Assembly (NCBI GenBank): GCA_963710865.1
Contig: CAVQBR010000002.1
Coordinates: forward strand, 62,001-126,000
Reading direction: 5' to 3'
DNA: 64,000 nt
Origin: PRDV01 sp963710865
Lineage (GTDB): Bacteria; Babelota; Babeliae; Babelales; Babelaceae
Shown: positions 51,488 to 60,525 of the stretch, one piece after another
How the letters are laid out: every line of letters starts with the position of its first letter
How positions within the stretch are numbered: position 1 is the stretch's first letter
Program-made: the position numbers and the translations under genes
The notes under the pieces: generated by a model
Databases searched by the model: none
What the model was told of the DNA's origin: nothing
What the model saw: only the letters and a program-made list of their open reading frames with translations

Positions 51488-52037
51488 GATTGCCTTCATG
51501 TGCAAGAATGTGGTTGTCTAATGCTTGTTCTAATTCCTGTTGTTGTTTTGCATCAAGCAGATCCATAAACTCTGGCGTTATAAGATACAGGGGATCTTGA
51601 AGTGCTTCTTGCACTACTAAGGTAAGCGATTCCGAAGCTCCAATCTTAGCATGTTGCTCAGAGTTTAAGGTCGCTAGAAATTGATTGGTAAATGCTGCAT
51701 GCTTCTCAGATGAATCTGATTCCTTATTGGTATATTTCCACAGCAGGTATCCTGCCAGCAAGCCAGTCCCTGTAAATGTGGCCTTACGTGTATCACCAGC
51801 ATAAAAAAGGCATGCAGTCTTATACAGAACATACATGCCAACAGTAAATGCAGACGCATTCAGTAGATCGGATCCTGACGGACCGTGCTCCTTCAAATCA
51901 TCAAGTTTAAGATACGCCTTAGCGATCTGTTCGGTAAATACAGCCTTTACTCGATCGGTCATCGAAGGCTCTTCTGCAAGTACAACCGTACCGCCGAGCA
52001 AAGAAATAAGTAAAAATGCATTCCTATATATCTGCAT
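51480..52037 (-). CDS. small membrane protein upstream of trxB
   Basis: 185 residues from ATG 52037 (GAGGC upstream). It has a signal peptide (YRNAFLLISLLGGTVVLAEE) and a middle hydrophobic pair (ASAFTVGMYVLYKTACLFY, FTGTGLLAGYLLWKY). The C-terminal 80 residues are helical and acidic. The general plan of signal, one or two membrane helices and helical tail is like the Ala/Pro-rich protein at 52168. Overlap with trxB implies cotranscription. Confidence 0.55.
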   Translation of the reverse strand: MQIYRNAFLLISLLGGTVVLAEEPSMTDRVKAVFTEQIAKAYLKLDDLKEHGPSGSDLLNASAFTVGMYVLYKTACLFYAGDTRKATFTGTGLLAGYLLWKYTNKESDSSEKHAAFTNQFLATLNSEQHAKIGASESLTLVVQEALQDPLYLITPEFMDLLDAKQQQELEQALDNHILAHEGNHE

Positions 52038-52115
52038 CAATGCCTCATAATATATGAATCTTAACTGTCTACCCTTACTAGGATGCTACAGAAGGCATTT
52101 CATGTCAACAGCATA

Positions 52116-52139
52116 GAAGGGACGCTCATGCGTCCCTTC
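52116..52139 (-). terminator. strong hairpin after the Ala/Pro-rich membrane gene
   Basis: GAAGGGACGC (52116-52125) and GCGTCCCTTC (52130-52139) pair perfectly around a 4-nt loop, 29 nt past the stop at 52168. The T run is short. Confidence 0.7.
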
Positions 52140-52167
52140 TCTCATATTCTGGTATGTGGTCTTGATG

Positions 52168-52923
52168 TTACCGTGCTACAGCCATGTCAGCAGTCTTAGA
52201 GTTATAGTGCTGCAACGCGGTCATCACTACTTCATGCGCTTCAAGCCATTCGATGAGCACAGTAAGCTGAAGCTTTTGGCCATCTGTTATTGTACGATCA
52301 TTCCTCTGCATTGCTTTAAGACCACCACTCGTTAGAGCGTAGCTTTTAGCAAGCTGGTTATGATTACGAGGGAAGATGTCCTTCAATTGATTTTTCACAA
52401 CGCCTGTTGTATAGTTCAGAAGGAAATCAACAAACATCTTCGTGTTACCACGTTCAGAAAGAAGCTCCATAAATCCGTCAACTACGAGCGCCTGATAAGG
52501 ATCTTCGCCTACTTTTCTGCTTATTTCGAGTGACAATGTATCATCACCGGTAAGATTAAGCATAAATGCATAGAACTCATCGTTCACTACTATAGCTTCC
52601 TCTTCTTCTTCAGCAGCACCAGCTAACCATTTATAAAAAAGAGCCGCAGCCGCAACAGCTCCCACTCCCAAAGCTACCTGACCAGGATGAGCCTTTGCAT
52701 ACTCTACTGCACTGCTAGCAGCAGCAGACGCATACTCTGTTGCATCGCCAAGCAATGACTTAGAACCGTTTGCAGCAGGTGCAGCAGCAGGAGCAGCGGC
52801 ATCCGCAGGCGCAGGCACAGCTGCAGGTGCAGCAGGCACAGCGGCAGGAGCCATAGCAATCAGCACTTGTGATCCAGCTACTGAGAGTAAAAGCGCTACA
52901 CACGCAAATTTATTTAAATTCAT
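52168..52923 (-). CDS. exported Ala/Pro-rich membrane protein
   Basis: 251 residues. Signal peptide MNLNKFACVALLLSVAGSQV is followed by an Ala/Pro linker (AAPAAVPAPADAAAPAAAPA), a membrane helix (QVALGVGAVAAAALFYKWLA), an acidic EEEEE patch and a helical C-terminal domain of about 130 residues without recognised motif. The promoter is TTGACG-16-TATAAT at 52984-53011 (minus strand), and AGGAGG lies before the ATG. It is probably inner-membrane anchored. It shares its plan with the two genes at 54-56.6 kb. Confidence 0.65.
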   Translation of the reverse strand: MNLNKFACVALLLSVAGSQVLIAMAPAAVPAAPAAVPAPADAAAPAAAPAANGSKSLLGDATEYASAAASSAVEYAKAHPGQVALGVGAVAAAALFYKWLAGAAEEEEEAIVVNDEFYAFMLNLTGDDTLSLEISRKVGEDPYQALVVDGFMELLSERGNTKMFVDFLLNYTTGVVKNQLKDIFPRNHNQLAKSYALTSGGLKAMQRNDRTITDGQKLQLTVLIEWLEAHEVVMTALQHYNSKTADMAVAR

Positions 52924-52983
52924 AATAAACCTCCAAAAATATATTTATTCCATTAATTAAATTATTACATACCATTAGTAATA

Positions 52984-53011
52984 ATTATACGCTTTTACCA
53001 GTATTCGTCAA
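52984..53011 (-). promoter_or_regulatory. promoter of the 52-kb membrane gene
   Basis: Minus strand TTGACG (53006-53011), 16-bp spacer, TATAAT (52984-52989), 61 nt before the start codon. Confidence 0.7.
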
Positions 53012-53019
53012 ATCCCCCC

Positions 53020-54060
53020 CAGCTCATGCTGCAAAAGCAGCTCTCAGATAGCTTTGCGTTATGTCGAGATCGCCAAACTTTCTGCATAGATTTGACTACG
53101 CCAGCACTTACGTTTTTAACGACTGCACACTAACAAATTGTAGGCGCTATCTCTCTATTTCTACTTCCCCAAGCCCTATTGATTGTGCGCACGTTAACAC
53201 TGTCCACTAATTATTAGAAGATGTTCATTGGACACCGTTAGCAAAAAATCGATGGCTGCATCCTCATCAAGCCACTGACTAGATAGACTCAGAGCCGTGG
53301 CAGCCTGCAAAAGGGAGCACTTCACCAGTCAAAAACCTTCCGTGCTAGTAAAGCAGAGAACTCTTCCCCACTTTTAAAGTACTCACAAAAGCTGTGCATC
53401 TCATTGCTCGAGAGAAACTTGCACAATTGAGAACACACACAGGAAGGGTGCAATTCGAATACGTCGTTTACCAGAAAATGAGAACAACGATGGCGCCTGA
53501 TCGTAGATTTCTTCCCCATCGTGAAAGATCACAGTTTCCAATCCAGATCGCACACAAATCTATGTTTCGCTATCGGTACCAAGATTGAGCACTCCTCTTT
53601 GGCTAACATGAAAAGTTCTGATCTGCTGCATAAAAGTACAAGGCTTCCTAACTGCAAAACCGCTAACACTTCTAGAGAAACGGTGGCAGTTTCAAACATC
53701 AGAAACAAAACAATACGAATTTCATTTGCAGCAAACATTTTAGGCAGTAAGTTTCTTAGCTTGAGCCTCAACCCAGCATCAATGCAGATTGCTTACATTT
53801 AAACGACAATATTCTGGCTGGATGTTCGAGAAGCTATGTTCATCATTCAGCGCTTACTTAAAAGACGGTATATCAAAGTCTAACTTAGTCAAAGCGAAAA
53901 GACCTATGAGAAGGGGTTATAAAACTCGTTGGCCAGCATTAGATACAAGCAAGCTCATGCTTATATAACCGAAGGCTAGCAAAGCTTTCTACAAGAGAAG
54001 TAGCATGGCGCCGAGATTGATACGAATGTCGCCACAAAGGCCAAAGCTCAATGATAATCA
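53020..54060. other. gene-poor stretch, possibly a decayed gene
   Basis: About 1 kb without a convincing gene. Two minus-strand frames (53771-53529 and 53519-53322) follow each other with plausible text (CSQLCKFLSSNEMHSF, FKSGEEFSALLARKVFDW) and could be one gene broken by a frameshift. Part of the stretch (about 53845-54060, with TCAGCGCTTACTTAAAAGA) is repeated imperfectly at about 55505-55740 behind the next paralogue. Confidence 0.4.
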
Positions 54061-54075
54061 AGAAGATGAACGCAA

Positions 54076-54100
54076 ATGGAGCTCCCGATTTCAGGGAGCT
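54076..54100 (-). terminator. hairpin after the first TYVNKL-type gene
   Basis: GGAGCTCCC (54076-54084) pairs with GGGAGCTCC (54092-54100). It follows the gene ending at 54176. Confidence 0.6.
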
Positions 54101-54175
54101 CCGTTCTGCTACTGATATATTAGTTAATTCCTAGCATCCGACACAGTCATTGCTTTACTATGCAGGGTGAGGATA

Positions 54176-54988
54176 CTAAGCAGGTACAGGTGTCCCATAT
54201 AACCCAGGCCCTACAGGCAGTACAGGTGCTACTAGATCTGCTGCAGGTGCTGGTGGTAATACAGGTGTCGCAGCTGCAGGTGTTTCAGGTAAAGGTGATT
54301 CACCTTTACCCCGAACGAACTTTGAAAGCGCTTCTCTGTACCAGACAACTACTGCAAGGGCTACCGCTCCCACTGTAGCTATTTGATAAGAAGTCTTTTC
54401 TCTTAATTTTTTTAACAAATTCTCTATACTTTTTTTTACTGGCTTGGTTACATTCGCACGGAACTTTTGATTTTTATCAGCCATGAACCAACATGCGGCC
54501 AGTGCTAAAGCACCAGCACCCCAAGCCATAGCATCAGCAGTTTGAGTTGCATTAATTTCAGCTTCAGATGCTGTTGATCTAGCAGATACCCCATCGGCTG
54601 CTGGTGCGCTAGATGGTGCTGACAACGGCTGACTGCTACTTACGGTGCTACTGCCAGTTGGAACAACTACTGCCAAAGGTGCAGGCGCGATGGAGCCTGC
54701 AGCAATTGCAGGCGTGCTGGATAACACCGACTGACTGCTACTTACGGCGCCACTGCCAGTTGCAGCCACTACTGCTGATGGTGCAGGCGCAATGGATCCC
54801 GCAGCATTTGCAGGTAAACTGGATGCCGCTAACACCGGCTGACTTGTGTCTACGACGGCACTGCCAGCTGGAGCTGCAGTCGCAGATGTTACATCATGAT
54901 CCATAAAATCAAAACGGATAGCCTGCACAGCTGAAGCCGAGCAAAGTAAAAGAGTAACTGATAATGCGAGTTTGTTCACATACGCCAT
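54176..54988 (-). CDS. exported Ala/Ser/Pro-rich membrane protein, pair member 1
   Basis: 270 residues. Signal peptide MAYVNKLALSVTLLLCSASA; then about 110 residues of Ala/Ser/Pro/Val repeats (two related blocks around SIAPAPSAVV and SIAPAPLAVV). Two membrane helices follow (DAMAWGAGALALAACWFMAD and IATVGAVALAVVVWYREAL) separated by a basic helical loop (TKPVKKSIENLLKKLREKTS), and the tail is Pro/Ala-rich. It is paralogous to the gene at 55835: the signal, the KFxxNVTKPVK loop and the TSYQI helix match. Confidence 0.68.
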   Translation of the reverse strand: MAYVNKLALSVTLLLCSASAVQAIRFDFMDHDVTSATAAPAGSAVVDTSQPVLAASSLPANAAGSIAPAPSAVVAATGSGAVSSSQSVLSSTPAIAAGSIAPAPLAVVVPTGSSTVSSSQPLSAPSSAPAADGVSARSTASEAEINATQTADAMAWGAGALALAACWFMADKNQKFRANVTKPVKKSIENLLKKLREKTSYQIATVGAVALAVVVWYREALSKFVRGKGESPLPETPAAATPVLPPAPAADLVAPVLPVGPGLYGTPVPA

Positions 54989-55024
54989 GATATCTCCGTA
55001 AGTTAATGTTTCACTTTTCGTTAA

Positions 55025-55090
55025 ATATATGCATCTCTATTTGTATCTTTACAGAATTTACTGCTACTGTCAACAACTCGGGCTATTTGT
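55025..55090 (-). promoter_or_regulatory. upstream block shared by the TYVNKL-type pair, copy 1
   Basis: Minus strand AACAAATAGCCC, then TTGACA (55068-55073) and about 17 bp later AAAGATACAAATAGAGATG. The same block lies before the second paralogue (56705-56765), so it is likely a promoter with an upstream element. Confidence 0.5.
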
Positions 55091-55099
55091 TGACCTAAC

Positions 55100-55780
55100 G
55101 CGAGTTTAATACGGTGTTTGCCAATGATAGATGGCGAATTTTCCTTACTGTATCCGATCAGTCACCGCTTTCAAGAAAAGATGAGTACATAACTTTTCCC
55201 CGCTCTCTTAACACATTTGCAGTCGGAACACTAATTTCATTAAGCACATTGTCAAGCTTCAATCGCTGATGGCTGAGCGTTTGCTAGCTTTAATGCACTT
55301 CTGAAGCTTGACTCATGTATGTCTATAATTGACGCATCATGTATAAAACGTCTATATGAGAGCTGCAAATGCACTATTGGAAAAACTTATCTGACATATT
55401 GTTTGTGGATAGCTCTTGGATTCGTATGTCCCAAAACATTCAAACAACGCCTTTGTGTCACTTCATTCTGTATAGATATCTAAGAGGAGCCAAGTTCCTG
55501 GACATTCAGCGCTTACTTAAAAGAGGCTAGATGAAAAAGTCTAATGAACGCGTAACCTTTTCGTATCACCTGTATAGCACTCATTAAAAATGGAAAGAAT
55601 CTACAAGAGAGGCTTATTAAAATCAGCCAGCACTAGCTAGCACCAGCTCATGCCTCATAACCGAAGGCTAGCAAAGCTACCTACAAGAAAAGTCGCACGG
55701 TGCCGGAATCGATACAAATGCCTGTAGAGAACCGAAACTCAATAGCATAGGTAACCAAGGTACATATATAATGAAATACA
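55100..55780. other. gene-poor stretch behind the second paralogue
   Basis: No supportable gene. The right part (about 55505-55740) is an imperfect copy of the 3' flank of the first paralogue, including CATAACCGAAGGCTAGCAAA in both. Confidence 0.45.
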
Positions 55781-55782
55781 AA

Positions 55783-55804
55783 GAGCCCCCTTTTCAGGGG
55801 GCTC
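55783..55804 (-). terminator. terminator of the second TYVNKL-type gene
   Basis: GAGCCCCC (55783-55790) and GGGGGCTC (55797-55804) with a 6-nt loop; on the minus strand TTTGTATTT follows. Confidence 0.75.
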
Positions 55805-55834
55805 CGTCACTAATACTGATGTATTAATTAATTC

Positions 55835-56641
55835 TTAGACTACAGGTGCAGGTGCAGGCGCAGGTGCAGGTGCAGGTGCAGGTGTAGGTGCTGGTGTTTC
55901 ACTCTTGCAAACCAGGTTTAAAAGCGCTTCTCTTTTCCAGATAGCTGCTCCAAGAGCTGCTGCTCCAACTGCTGTACCAATTTGATAAGAAGTGTTTGTT
56001 CTTAGTTTTTCAAAGTATGCAGCTAAGACGTTCTTAACTGGCTTAGTTACATTCTCATGAAACTTTGGAAACTTTTTGTCAGCTATGAACCAACCTGCTA
56101 GTAGCGCAAGTACTGATCCAGAAATCCAAGTCTTCTTGTATGCTTTTGGACCATACGTTTTCCAATAGCCATCAGCTGCTGGTGCTGCTTGATCTGCAGG
56201 AGCTGGCGCTACTACAGGAGCGTTTGGCGCTGCTACAGGAGCCGCTGGCGCTGCTACAGGAGCCGCTGGTGCTGCTACAGGAGCCGCTGGCGCTGCTACA
56301 GGAGCCGCTGGTGCTGCTACAGGAGCCGCTGGCGCTGCAGGAGCTGCTGGCGCTGCAGGAGCTGCTGGCGCTGCAGGAGCCGCTGGCGTTACAGGAGCCG
56401 CTGGTGCTGCTGCAGGAGCCGCTGGTGCTGCTACAGGAGCCGCTGGCGCTGCTACAGGAGCTGCTGGTGCTGCTGCAGGAGTTGCTGCCGCTGCTGCAGG
56501 AGTTGCTGCCGCTGCCGCTGCTGCAGCTAGTGCTGCTGGATCGTTCGCATCAGGCGTTGCACCACCCGTCTGTGCCTGCAATGCAGACGCTGAACAGAGT
56601 AAAAGAGCAACTGATAACGTGAGTTTGTTTACATAAGTCAT
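55835..56641 (-). CDS. exported Ala/Pro-repeat membrane protein, pair member 2
   Basis: 268 residues from ATG 56641 (CCGGAGG upstream). Signal peptide MTYVNKLTLSVALLLCSASA. About 120 residues of APAAPVA repeats (a 21-bp unit) precede two membrane helices (ISGSVLALLAGWFIADKKF and GTAVGAAALGAAIWKREAL) around a loop like that of pair member 1, and the tail is a run of Pro-Ala. The repeat is a rigid extended linker, as in spacers that carry a domain across the periplasm. It could change length readily by slippage. Confidence 0.7.
   Translation of the reverse strand: MTYVNKLTLSVALLLCSASALQAQTGGATPDANDPAALAAAAAAAATPAAAAATPAAAPAAPVAAPAAPVAAPAAPAAAPAAPVTPAAPAAPAAPAAPAAPAAPAAPVAAPAAPVAAPAAPVAAPAAPVAAPAAPVAAPNAPVVAPAPADQAAPAADGYWKTYGPKAYKKTWISGSVLALLAGWFIADKKFPKFHENVTKPVKNVLAAYFEKLRTNTSYQIGTAVGAAALGAAIWKREALLNLVCKSETPAPTPAPAPAPAPAPAPVV
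56215..56520. repeat. 21-bp minisatellite encoding APAAPVA
   Basis: Tandem units of the form GGAGCCGCTGGCGCTGCTAC(A), with several shorter variants (GGAGCTGCTGGCGCTGCA), run through the signal-distal part of the gene. All keep the reading frame. Confidence 0.9.
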
Positions 56642-57084
56642 TGTATCCTCCGGATAATATGTAAGCGTGTTATAAAATAATTCACTTTTTTGGTTAAACC
56701 TATACATCTCTATTTGTATCTTTGCAGAGTCTAGCTCTGCTGTCAATAGCTTGGGCTATTTGTTTAAATTAATGTCAACTGTTTTTTGGTGTAAGTAATT
56801 TAAACCTATTAACCTAAGTATAACATTCACATTTTATTAAGCAAACCCCCCTCCTTCAGTAGTAATTTTTAACGATATAATCGATAAAACTGCTCATTTT
56901 TAGTGCCATCGTTTTGTCAATCTTTTTTCGGGTCAAACACCCTACTTTTCTTTTTTATACTCAATTTCAAAGTAATTTACAAGAGTTTCCTACTTTTTCT
57001 GCTTACTCGTTCCAAATTTCCTGAGTAAGCATAGTTTTTCTTTCTTGTTATTATGAATCTACCATGACTCACAAAGATGTCAAA
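56642..57084. other. leader of the Ala/Pro-repeat gene and AT-rich gap
   Basis: Contains the shared upstream block (56705-56765: AACAAATAGCCC, TTGACA at 56741-56746, AAAGATACAAATAG). The remainder up to the nfu stop is AT-rich with no gene, RNA or clear hairpin. Confidence 0.5.
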
Positions 57085-57321
57085 TTATTCGACCGCTATC
57101 ACTTCAACTACTTCAGGTATCTGTTCCTTTAAACGCTCTTCAATCCCCAACTTCAATGTATAAAGTGAAAGTGGACAACTTGTACATGCCCCTTGAAGAC
57201 GTACCGAAACAACCCCGTCAGTATACGAAACAAATTCTATATCTCCTCCATCCATTTGAATGTTAGGACGCACTTCTTGTAAGACATCCTCTATCTTCTG
57301 TATAACCTGCTCGTTGGTCAT
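57085..57321 (-). CDS. nfu: NFU-domain iron-sulfur carrier
   Basis: 78 residues, only the C-terminal NifU/NFU domain: VRPNIQMDGGDIEFVSYTDG, then the cluster-binding GACTSCPLS (CxxC) and LKLGIEERLKEQIPEV. Dimers hold a 4Fe-4S cluster for transfer to targets. The start is ATG 57321, 2 nt beyond the rplQ stop, so it rides on the ribosomal operon. It complements the SUF genes elsewhere in the window. Confidence 0.93.
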   Translation of the reverse strand: MTNEQVIQKIEDVLQEVRPNIQMDGGDIEFVSYTDGVVSVRLQGACTSCPLSLYTLKLGIEERLKEQIPEVVEVIAVE

Positions 57322-57323
57322 GC

Positions 57324-57683
57324 TTAAACAACCCACTCAAGTTTTGCGATCGTCGCAGTATCGCTTACTCGTTTACCAAGTGGTATAATCCGAGTATAGC
57401 CCCCTGGGCGACTCACATAACGAGGTGCAATTTCAGTGAACAGTTTTACTAAGACTTCATCCTTATAAGGAAGGATCTGTTTTGCACGGCGGCGTGCATT
57501 AAAAGTATTACCTTCACGAGCAAGCGTTACGAGCTTTTCTGCAATCTTGCGTACCTCTTGAGCACGTACTTTTGTAGTCACGAGGTGACCATTCTCAATC
57601 AGGCACATCACCTGATTGCGGAGCATAGCACGCCTGTGGGCGGGCGCTCTGTTTAATTTTTTTCTACCAATTTGATGTTTCAC
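57324..57683 (-). CDS. rplQ: 50S ribosomal protein L17
   Basis: 119 residues matching bacterial L17 (MKHQIGRKKLNRAPAHRRAM start, the TKVRAQEVRKIAEKLVTLAR helix, then RPGGYTRIIPLGKRVSD). The start codon is GTG, overlapping the rpoA stop as GTGA. It is the last ribosomal gene of the alpha-operon type block. Confidence 0.97.
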   Translation of the reverse strand: MKHQIGRKKLNRAPAHRRAMLRNQVMCLIENGHLVTTKVRAQEVRKIAEKLVTLAREGNTFNARRRAKQILPYKDEVLVKLFTEIAPRYVSRPGGYTRIIPLGKRVSDTATIAKLEWVV

Positions 57684-58732
57684 GACACACCTTCCTTACC
57701 TTCTAGGAGCTTTTTAATATCCGATTCCTTTATATTCATACCAAATGATAGGCCAAACGACTTCATCGCCTCTTTCACTTCATTCAATGATTTACGGCCA
57801 AAGTTTTTAATTTTCAGACCATCATCTTCAGATAAGTTAACCAGGTCTATAATACGCTTAATGCCTGCATTTATCAAGCAGTTATGAGCACGGACAGACA
57901 ACTCAAGTTCATCGATCGGTCTTAATAAAAGTTCAATCGGTACACCCTTAAGTGCTGAATCATCAAGAGTAACTGCGCGTTCTTCCTGCTCAACTACCGG
58001 TTTTTCTGAAATATCATTAAACGGAATTTCAACCTCTGCAAGAAAGTGCTCGAGCTGCGTACGCAACACAGACACCGAATAATGAAGTACATCAATAGGT
58101 GTTTCTGAGCCATCAGTTGCAATGGTCATATTCAATTTATCATAATCAATTTCACGTCCAACACGAGTTTTTTCAACATCGAATGTAACCTTTGTCACCG
58201 GAGAAAACATCGCATCTAAATAAATACGGTTATCTTCTTGCAGCGCTTGTCCAATTGGCCACTTCGCAGGGAGATATCCTCGGCCAGACTCAACATAGAA
58301 TTCAATATCTAACAGACCACCTTCTGCTACGTGTGCAATAACGTGATCCTTATTAATAACCTCAAGGTGTTCATCAGCAATAATATCAGATGCCTTCGCT
58401 GTTGCCTCACCTTGAAGCTTGAGCGTCATCTTTCCAGGCTCTCCCGTTTTATTGCTTACCACAAGTTGCTTAATGTTAAGTGCCACTTGCATCGTATCTT
58501 CAACAATGCCAGGAAGTGGTGCAAACTCATTATTCACACCAGCTATGACTACTGACGTCACTGCTGACCCTTCAACTCCTCCTAGTAATATACGTCGTAA
58601 GGCATTTCCTAAGGTGATACCAAAACCCGGCTCAAGTGGCTGGGCTGAGAGTTCAGCATAGGTTGGACTTAAGACTTCCTTGTTCCAGCTTAATCGTGGA
58701 ATTGTTAAGGGCTGATACTTTTTTTTAGACAT
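57680..58732 (-). CDS. rpoA: RNA polymerase subunit alpha
   Basis: 350 residues. The N-terminal domain has the assembly motif FGITLGNALRRILLGGVEGS and GYLPA. A linker rich in Glu follows, and then a full C-terminal domain (LLLRPIDELELSVRAHNCL, then FGRKSLNEVKEAMKSFGL). Both the UP-element/activator-binding domain and the dimer domain are present. It sits between rpsD and rplQ as usual. Confidence 0.98.
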   Translation of the reverse strand: MSKKKYQPLTIPRLSWNKEVLSPTYAELSAQPLEPGFGITLGNALRRILLGGVEGSAVTSVVIAGVNNEFAPLPGIVEDTMQVALNIKQLVVSNKTGEPGKMTLKLQGEATAKASDIIADEHLEVINKDHVIAHVAEGGLLDIEFYVESGRGYLPAKWPIGQALQEDNRIYLDAMFSPVTKVTFDVEKTRVGREIDYDKLNMTIATDGSETPIDVLHYSVSVLRTQLEHFLAEVEIPFNDISEKPVVEQEERAVTLDDSALKGVPIELLLRPIDELELSVRAHNCLINAGIKRIIDLVNLSEDDGLKIKNFGRKSLNEVKEAMKSFGLSFGMNIKESDIKKLLEGKEGVS

Positions 58733-58764
58733 ACTTGCTCCTTGCTATGAACCACAATATCTAC

Positions 58765-59346
58765 TTATTTGGAATACAACTCAACAATGAGATGTTCTTC
58801 GATTGGCGTCGTAATATCGGCACGTACTGGTAACCGTAATATACGTCCTTTACGTTCCTGCTTATTTACTTCAATCCACTCAGGAGCCTTACCTTGACTC
58901 GCTAAACGCTTATCAATAACCTGCTCAAGGAATGTTGCTTTACCAAGCACTTGAGGAGCAAGCGTTATTTCATCGCTCACGTCTACTAAGTAAGAAGGTG
59001 AATACACTTTTTTGCCATTTACTAATATATGACCATGAACAACTATTTGACGTGCCTGTTTACGAGTACTCGTGAGCTTTGTACGAAAGAGTACATTATC
59101 AAGGCGACGTTCAAGCATACTCAGAAGACTTTCGCCGGTCGCTTGCTTACTGCGCACTGCATCGGCAAAGAACCGTTTAAACTGAGCTTCTTTCATTCCG
59201 TACAGTTGCTTCACTTTTTGCTTTTCTTGCAATTGCCGACCATACTCAGTCATTTTTCGCATACGCTTTGTTTGCTGCTGCGTTTTTTCAGTCTTTGCAC
59301 GGTCTAATTTTGAGGCACGTTCTTGAGTACCTGGTCTCTTTTCCAT
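58765..59346 (-). CDS. rpsD: 30S ribosomal protein S4
   Basis: 193 residues, slightly shorter than E. coli S4. Recognisable by YGMKEAQFKRFF, LLSMLERRLDNVLFRTKLTS, the S4 RNA-binding ARQIVVHGHILVNGKKV, and the C-terminal HLIVELYSK. The N-terminal zinc-type cysteines of some S4 proteins are absent. Confidence 0.97.
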   Translation of the reverse strand: MEKRPGTQERASKLDRAKTEKTQQQTKRMRKMTEYGRQLQEKQKVKQLYGMKEAQFKRFFADAVRSKQATGESLLSMLERRLDNVLFRTKLTSTRKQARQIVVHGHILVNGKKVYSPSYLVDVSDEITLAPQVLGKATFLEQVIDKRLASQGKAPEWIEVNKQERKGRILRLPVRADITTPIEEHLIVELYSK

Positions 59347-59365
59347 AACAATCTTTCCTTAAAAG

Positions 59366-59749
59366 TTATACTCGACGCTTTTTCGGTGCCCGTGTCCCAT
59401 TATGAGGCAACGGAGTCACATCCCTTAAGACAGAAATATTTAATCCCGATGACTGGAATGCTCTGACGACCGAATCACGTGCAGCCCCAGGTCCTTGAAG
59501 GTTAATTTCAAGATTTTTAATGCCTAAAGTATACATTTCTTTTGCAAGAGTAGAGCCTATTTGCGTTGCTGCAAAAGGCGTTCCCTTACGTGCACCCTTA
59601 AATCCTAATCTTCCTGAACTTCCCCGCAAAAGCACATCGCCTTCGAGGGTTGTTATAGCAACAAGGGTATTATTAAAGGTCGATTTAATATGCGCAATAG
59701 CAGAATCAATCTGACGCTTCGTTTTCTTTGACTTCTTTTTGTAAGCCAT
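59366..59749 (-). CDS. rpsK: 30S ribosomal protein S11
   Basis: 127 residues. Contains HIKSTFNNTLVAITTLEGDV, SSGRLGFKGARKGTPFAA and VRAFQSSGLNISVLRDVTPL, ending GTRAPKKRRV as in bacterial S11. It lies 20 nt before rpsD. Confidence 0.97.
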   Translation of the reverse strand: MAYKKKSKKTKRQIDSAIAHIKSTFNNTLVAITTLEGDVLLRGSSGRLGFKGARKGTPFAATQIGSTLAKEMYTLGIKNLEINLQGPGAARDSVVRAFQSSGLNISVLRDVTPLPHNGTRAPKKRRV

Positions 59750-59769
59750 CCTATCTTCCTCAGTTACGG

Positions 59770-60159
59770 TTATTTCTTGGTTACCTTACGCTTTAATGCT
59801 ACAGCTGATCCAGCTTTACGAGGCCCCTTACGCGTACGCGCATTGGTTTTTGTTCGTTGTCCTCGTACAGGCAAAGACTTTTTATGACGAGCTCCACGAT
59901 AGCTGCCAATATCCTGGAGGCGCTTAATGTTTTGCCTAATTTCTTTACGCAGGTCACCTTCTGTCAGATAATTTGCGGTTACTTCTCGCTGTATAGAAGC
60001 AATATCATCATCTGATAACTCGCGAACGCGCTTATCAAAATCAATCTTTAATTTATTCAGAATATCGCGTGACGTTTTTAATCCAAGACCAAAGACGTAG
60101 GGTAAAGCATACTCAATACGCTTATTGTTTGGAAGATTAACTCCTTCAATTCGTGCCAT
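59770..60159 (-). CDS. rpsM: 30S ribosomal protein S13
   Basis: 129 residues. Has MARIEGVNLPNNKRIEYALP, YVFGLGLKTSRDIL, RLQDIGSYRGARHKKSLPVR and GQRTKTNARTRKGPRK, diagnostic for S13. Gene order rpmJ-rpsM-rpsK-rpsD-rpoA is standard. Confidence 0.97.
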   Translation of the reverse strand: MARIEGVNLPNNKRIEYALPYVFGLGLKTSRDILNKLKIDFDKRVRELSDDDIASIQREVTANYLTEGDLRKEIRQNIKRLQDIGSYRGARHKKSLPVRGQRTKTNARTRKGPRKAGSAVALKRKVTKK

Positions 60160-60174
60160 TCTATCCTCTTATAG

Positions 60175-60291
60175 TTATCCTTGACGTTGTTTATGCCGCG
60201 GATTTTTTTTACATAAAATTCGTACTACACCTTCGCGATTTACCACGACGCAGTCTCTACAAATTTTCTTTACAGATGTTCTTACTTTCAT
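60175..60291 (-). CDS. rpmJ: 50S ribosomal protein L36
   Basis: 38 residues: MKVRTSVKKICRDCVVV, then VVRILCKKNPRHKQRQG. The zinc ligands C11, C14, C27 and H33 are at exactly the canonical positions, so this is the zinc-ribbon (C+) form. It lies between infA and rpsM as in most bacteria. Confidence 0.97.
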   Translation of the reverse strand: MKVRTSVKKICRDCVVVNREGVVRILCKKNPRHKQRQG

Positions 60292-60299
60292 GAAATTCC

Positions 60300-60521
60300 T
60301 TATGCTTTATACCTTAATACTATACGACCCCGAGTTAAATCATACGGTGAAAGTTCTAACGCAACTTTATCACCTGGCAAGATGCGAATATAGTTCATAC
60401 GCATTTTGCCTGAAACATGTCCCAGTACGATATGTCCGCCTTCTATCTCCACGCGAAACATAGCATTCGGTAATGTCTCTTTTACTATTCCATCAACTCG
60501 TATTACGTCATTTGTTTTCAT
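60300..60521 (-). CDS. infA: translation initiation factor IF-1
   Basis: 73 residues, single OB fold: VDGIVKETLPNAMFRVEIEG, HVSGKMRMNYIRILPGDKV, ELSPYDLTRGRIVLRYK. Complete, with ATG start 4 nt downstream of the map stop. Confidence 0.97.
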   Translation of the reverse strand: MKTNDVIRVDGIVKETLPNAMFRVEIEGGHIVLGHVSGKMRMNYIRILPGDKVALELSPYDLTRGRIVLRYKA

Positions 60522-60525
60522 ATAC

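Noticed and set aside
56140..56622. Open frame of 160 codons on the plus strand across the Ala/Pro-coding repeat
   Set aside because: It is a low-complexity Leu/Gln shadow of the 21-bp repeat; the minus strand has the signal peptide, ribosome site and paralogue.
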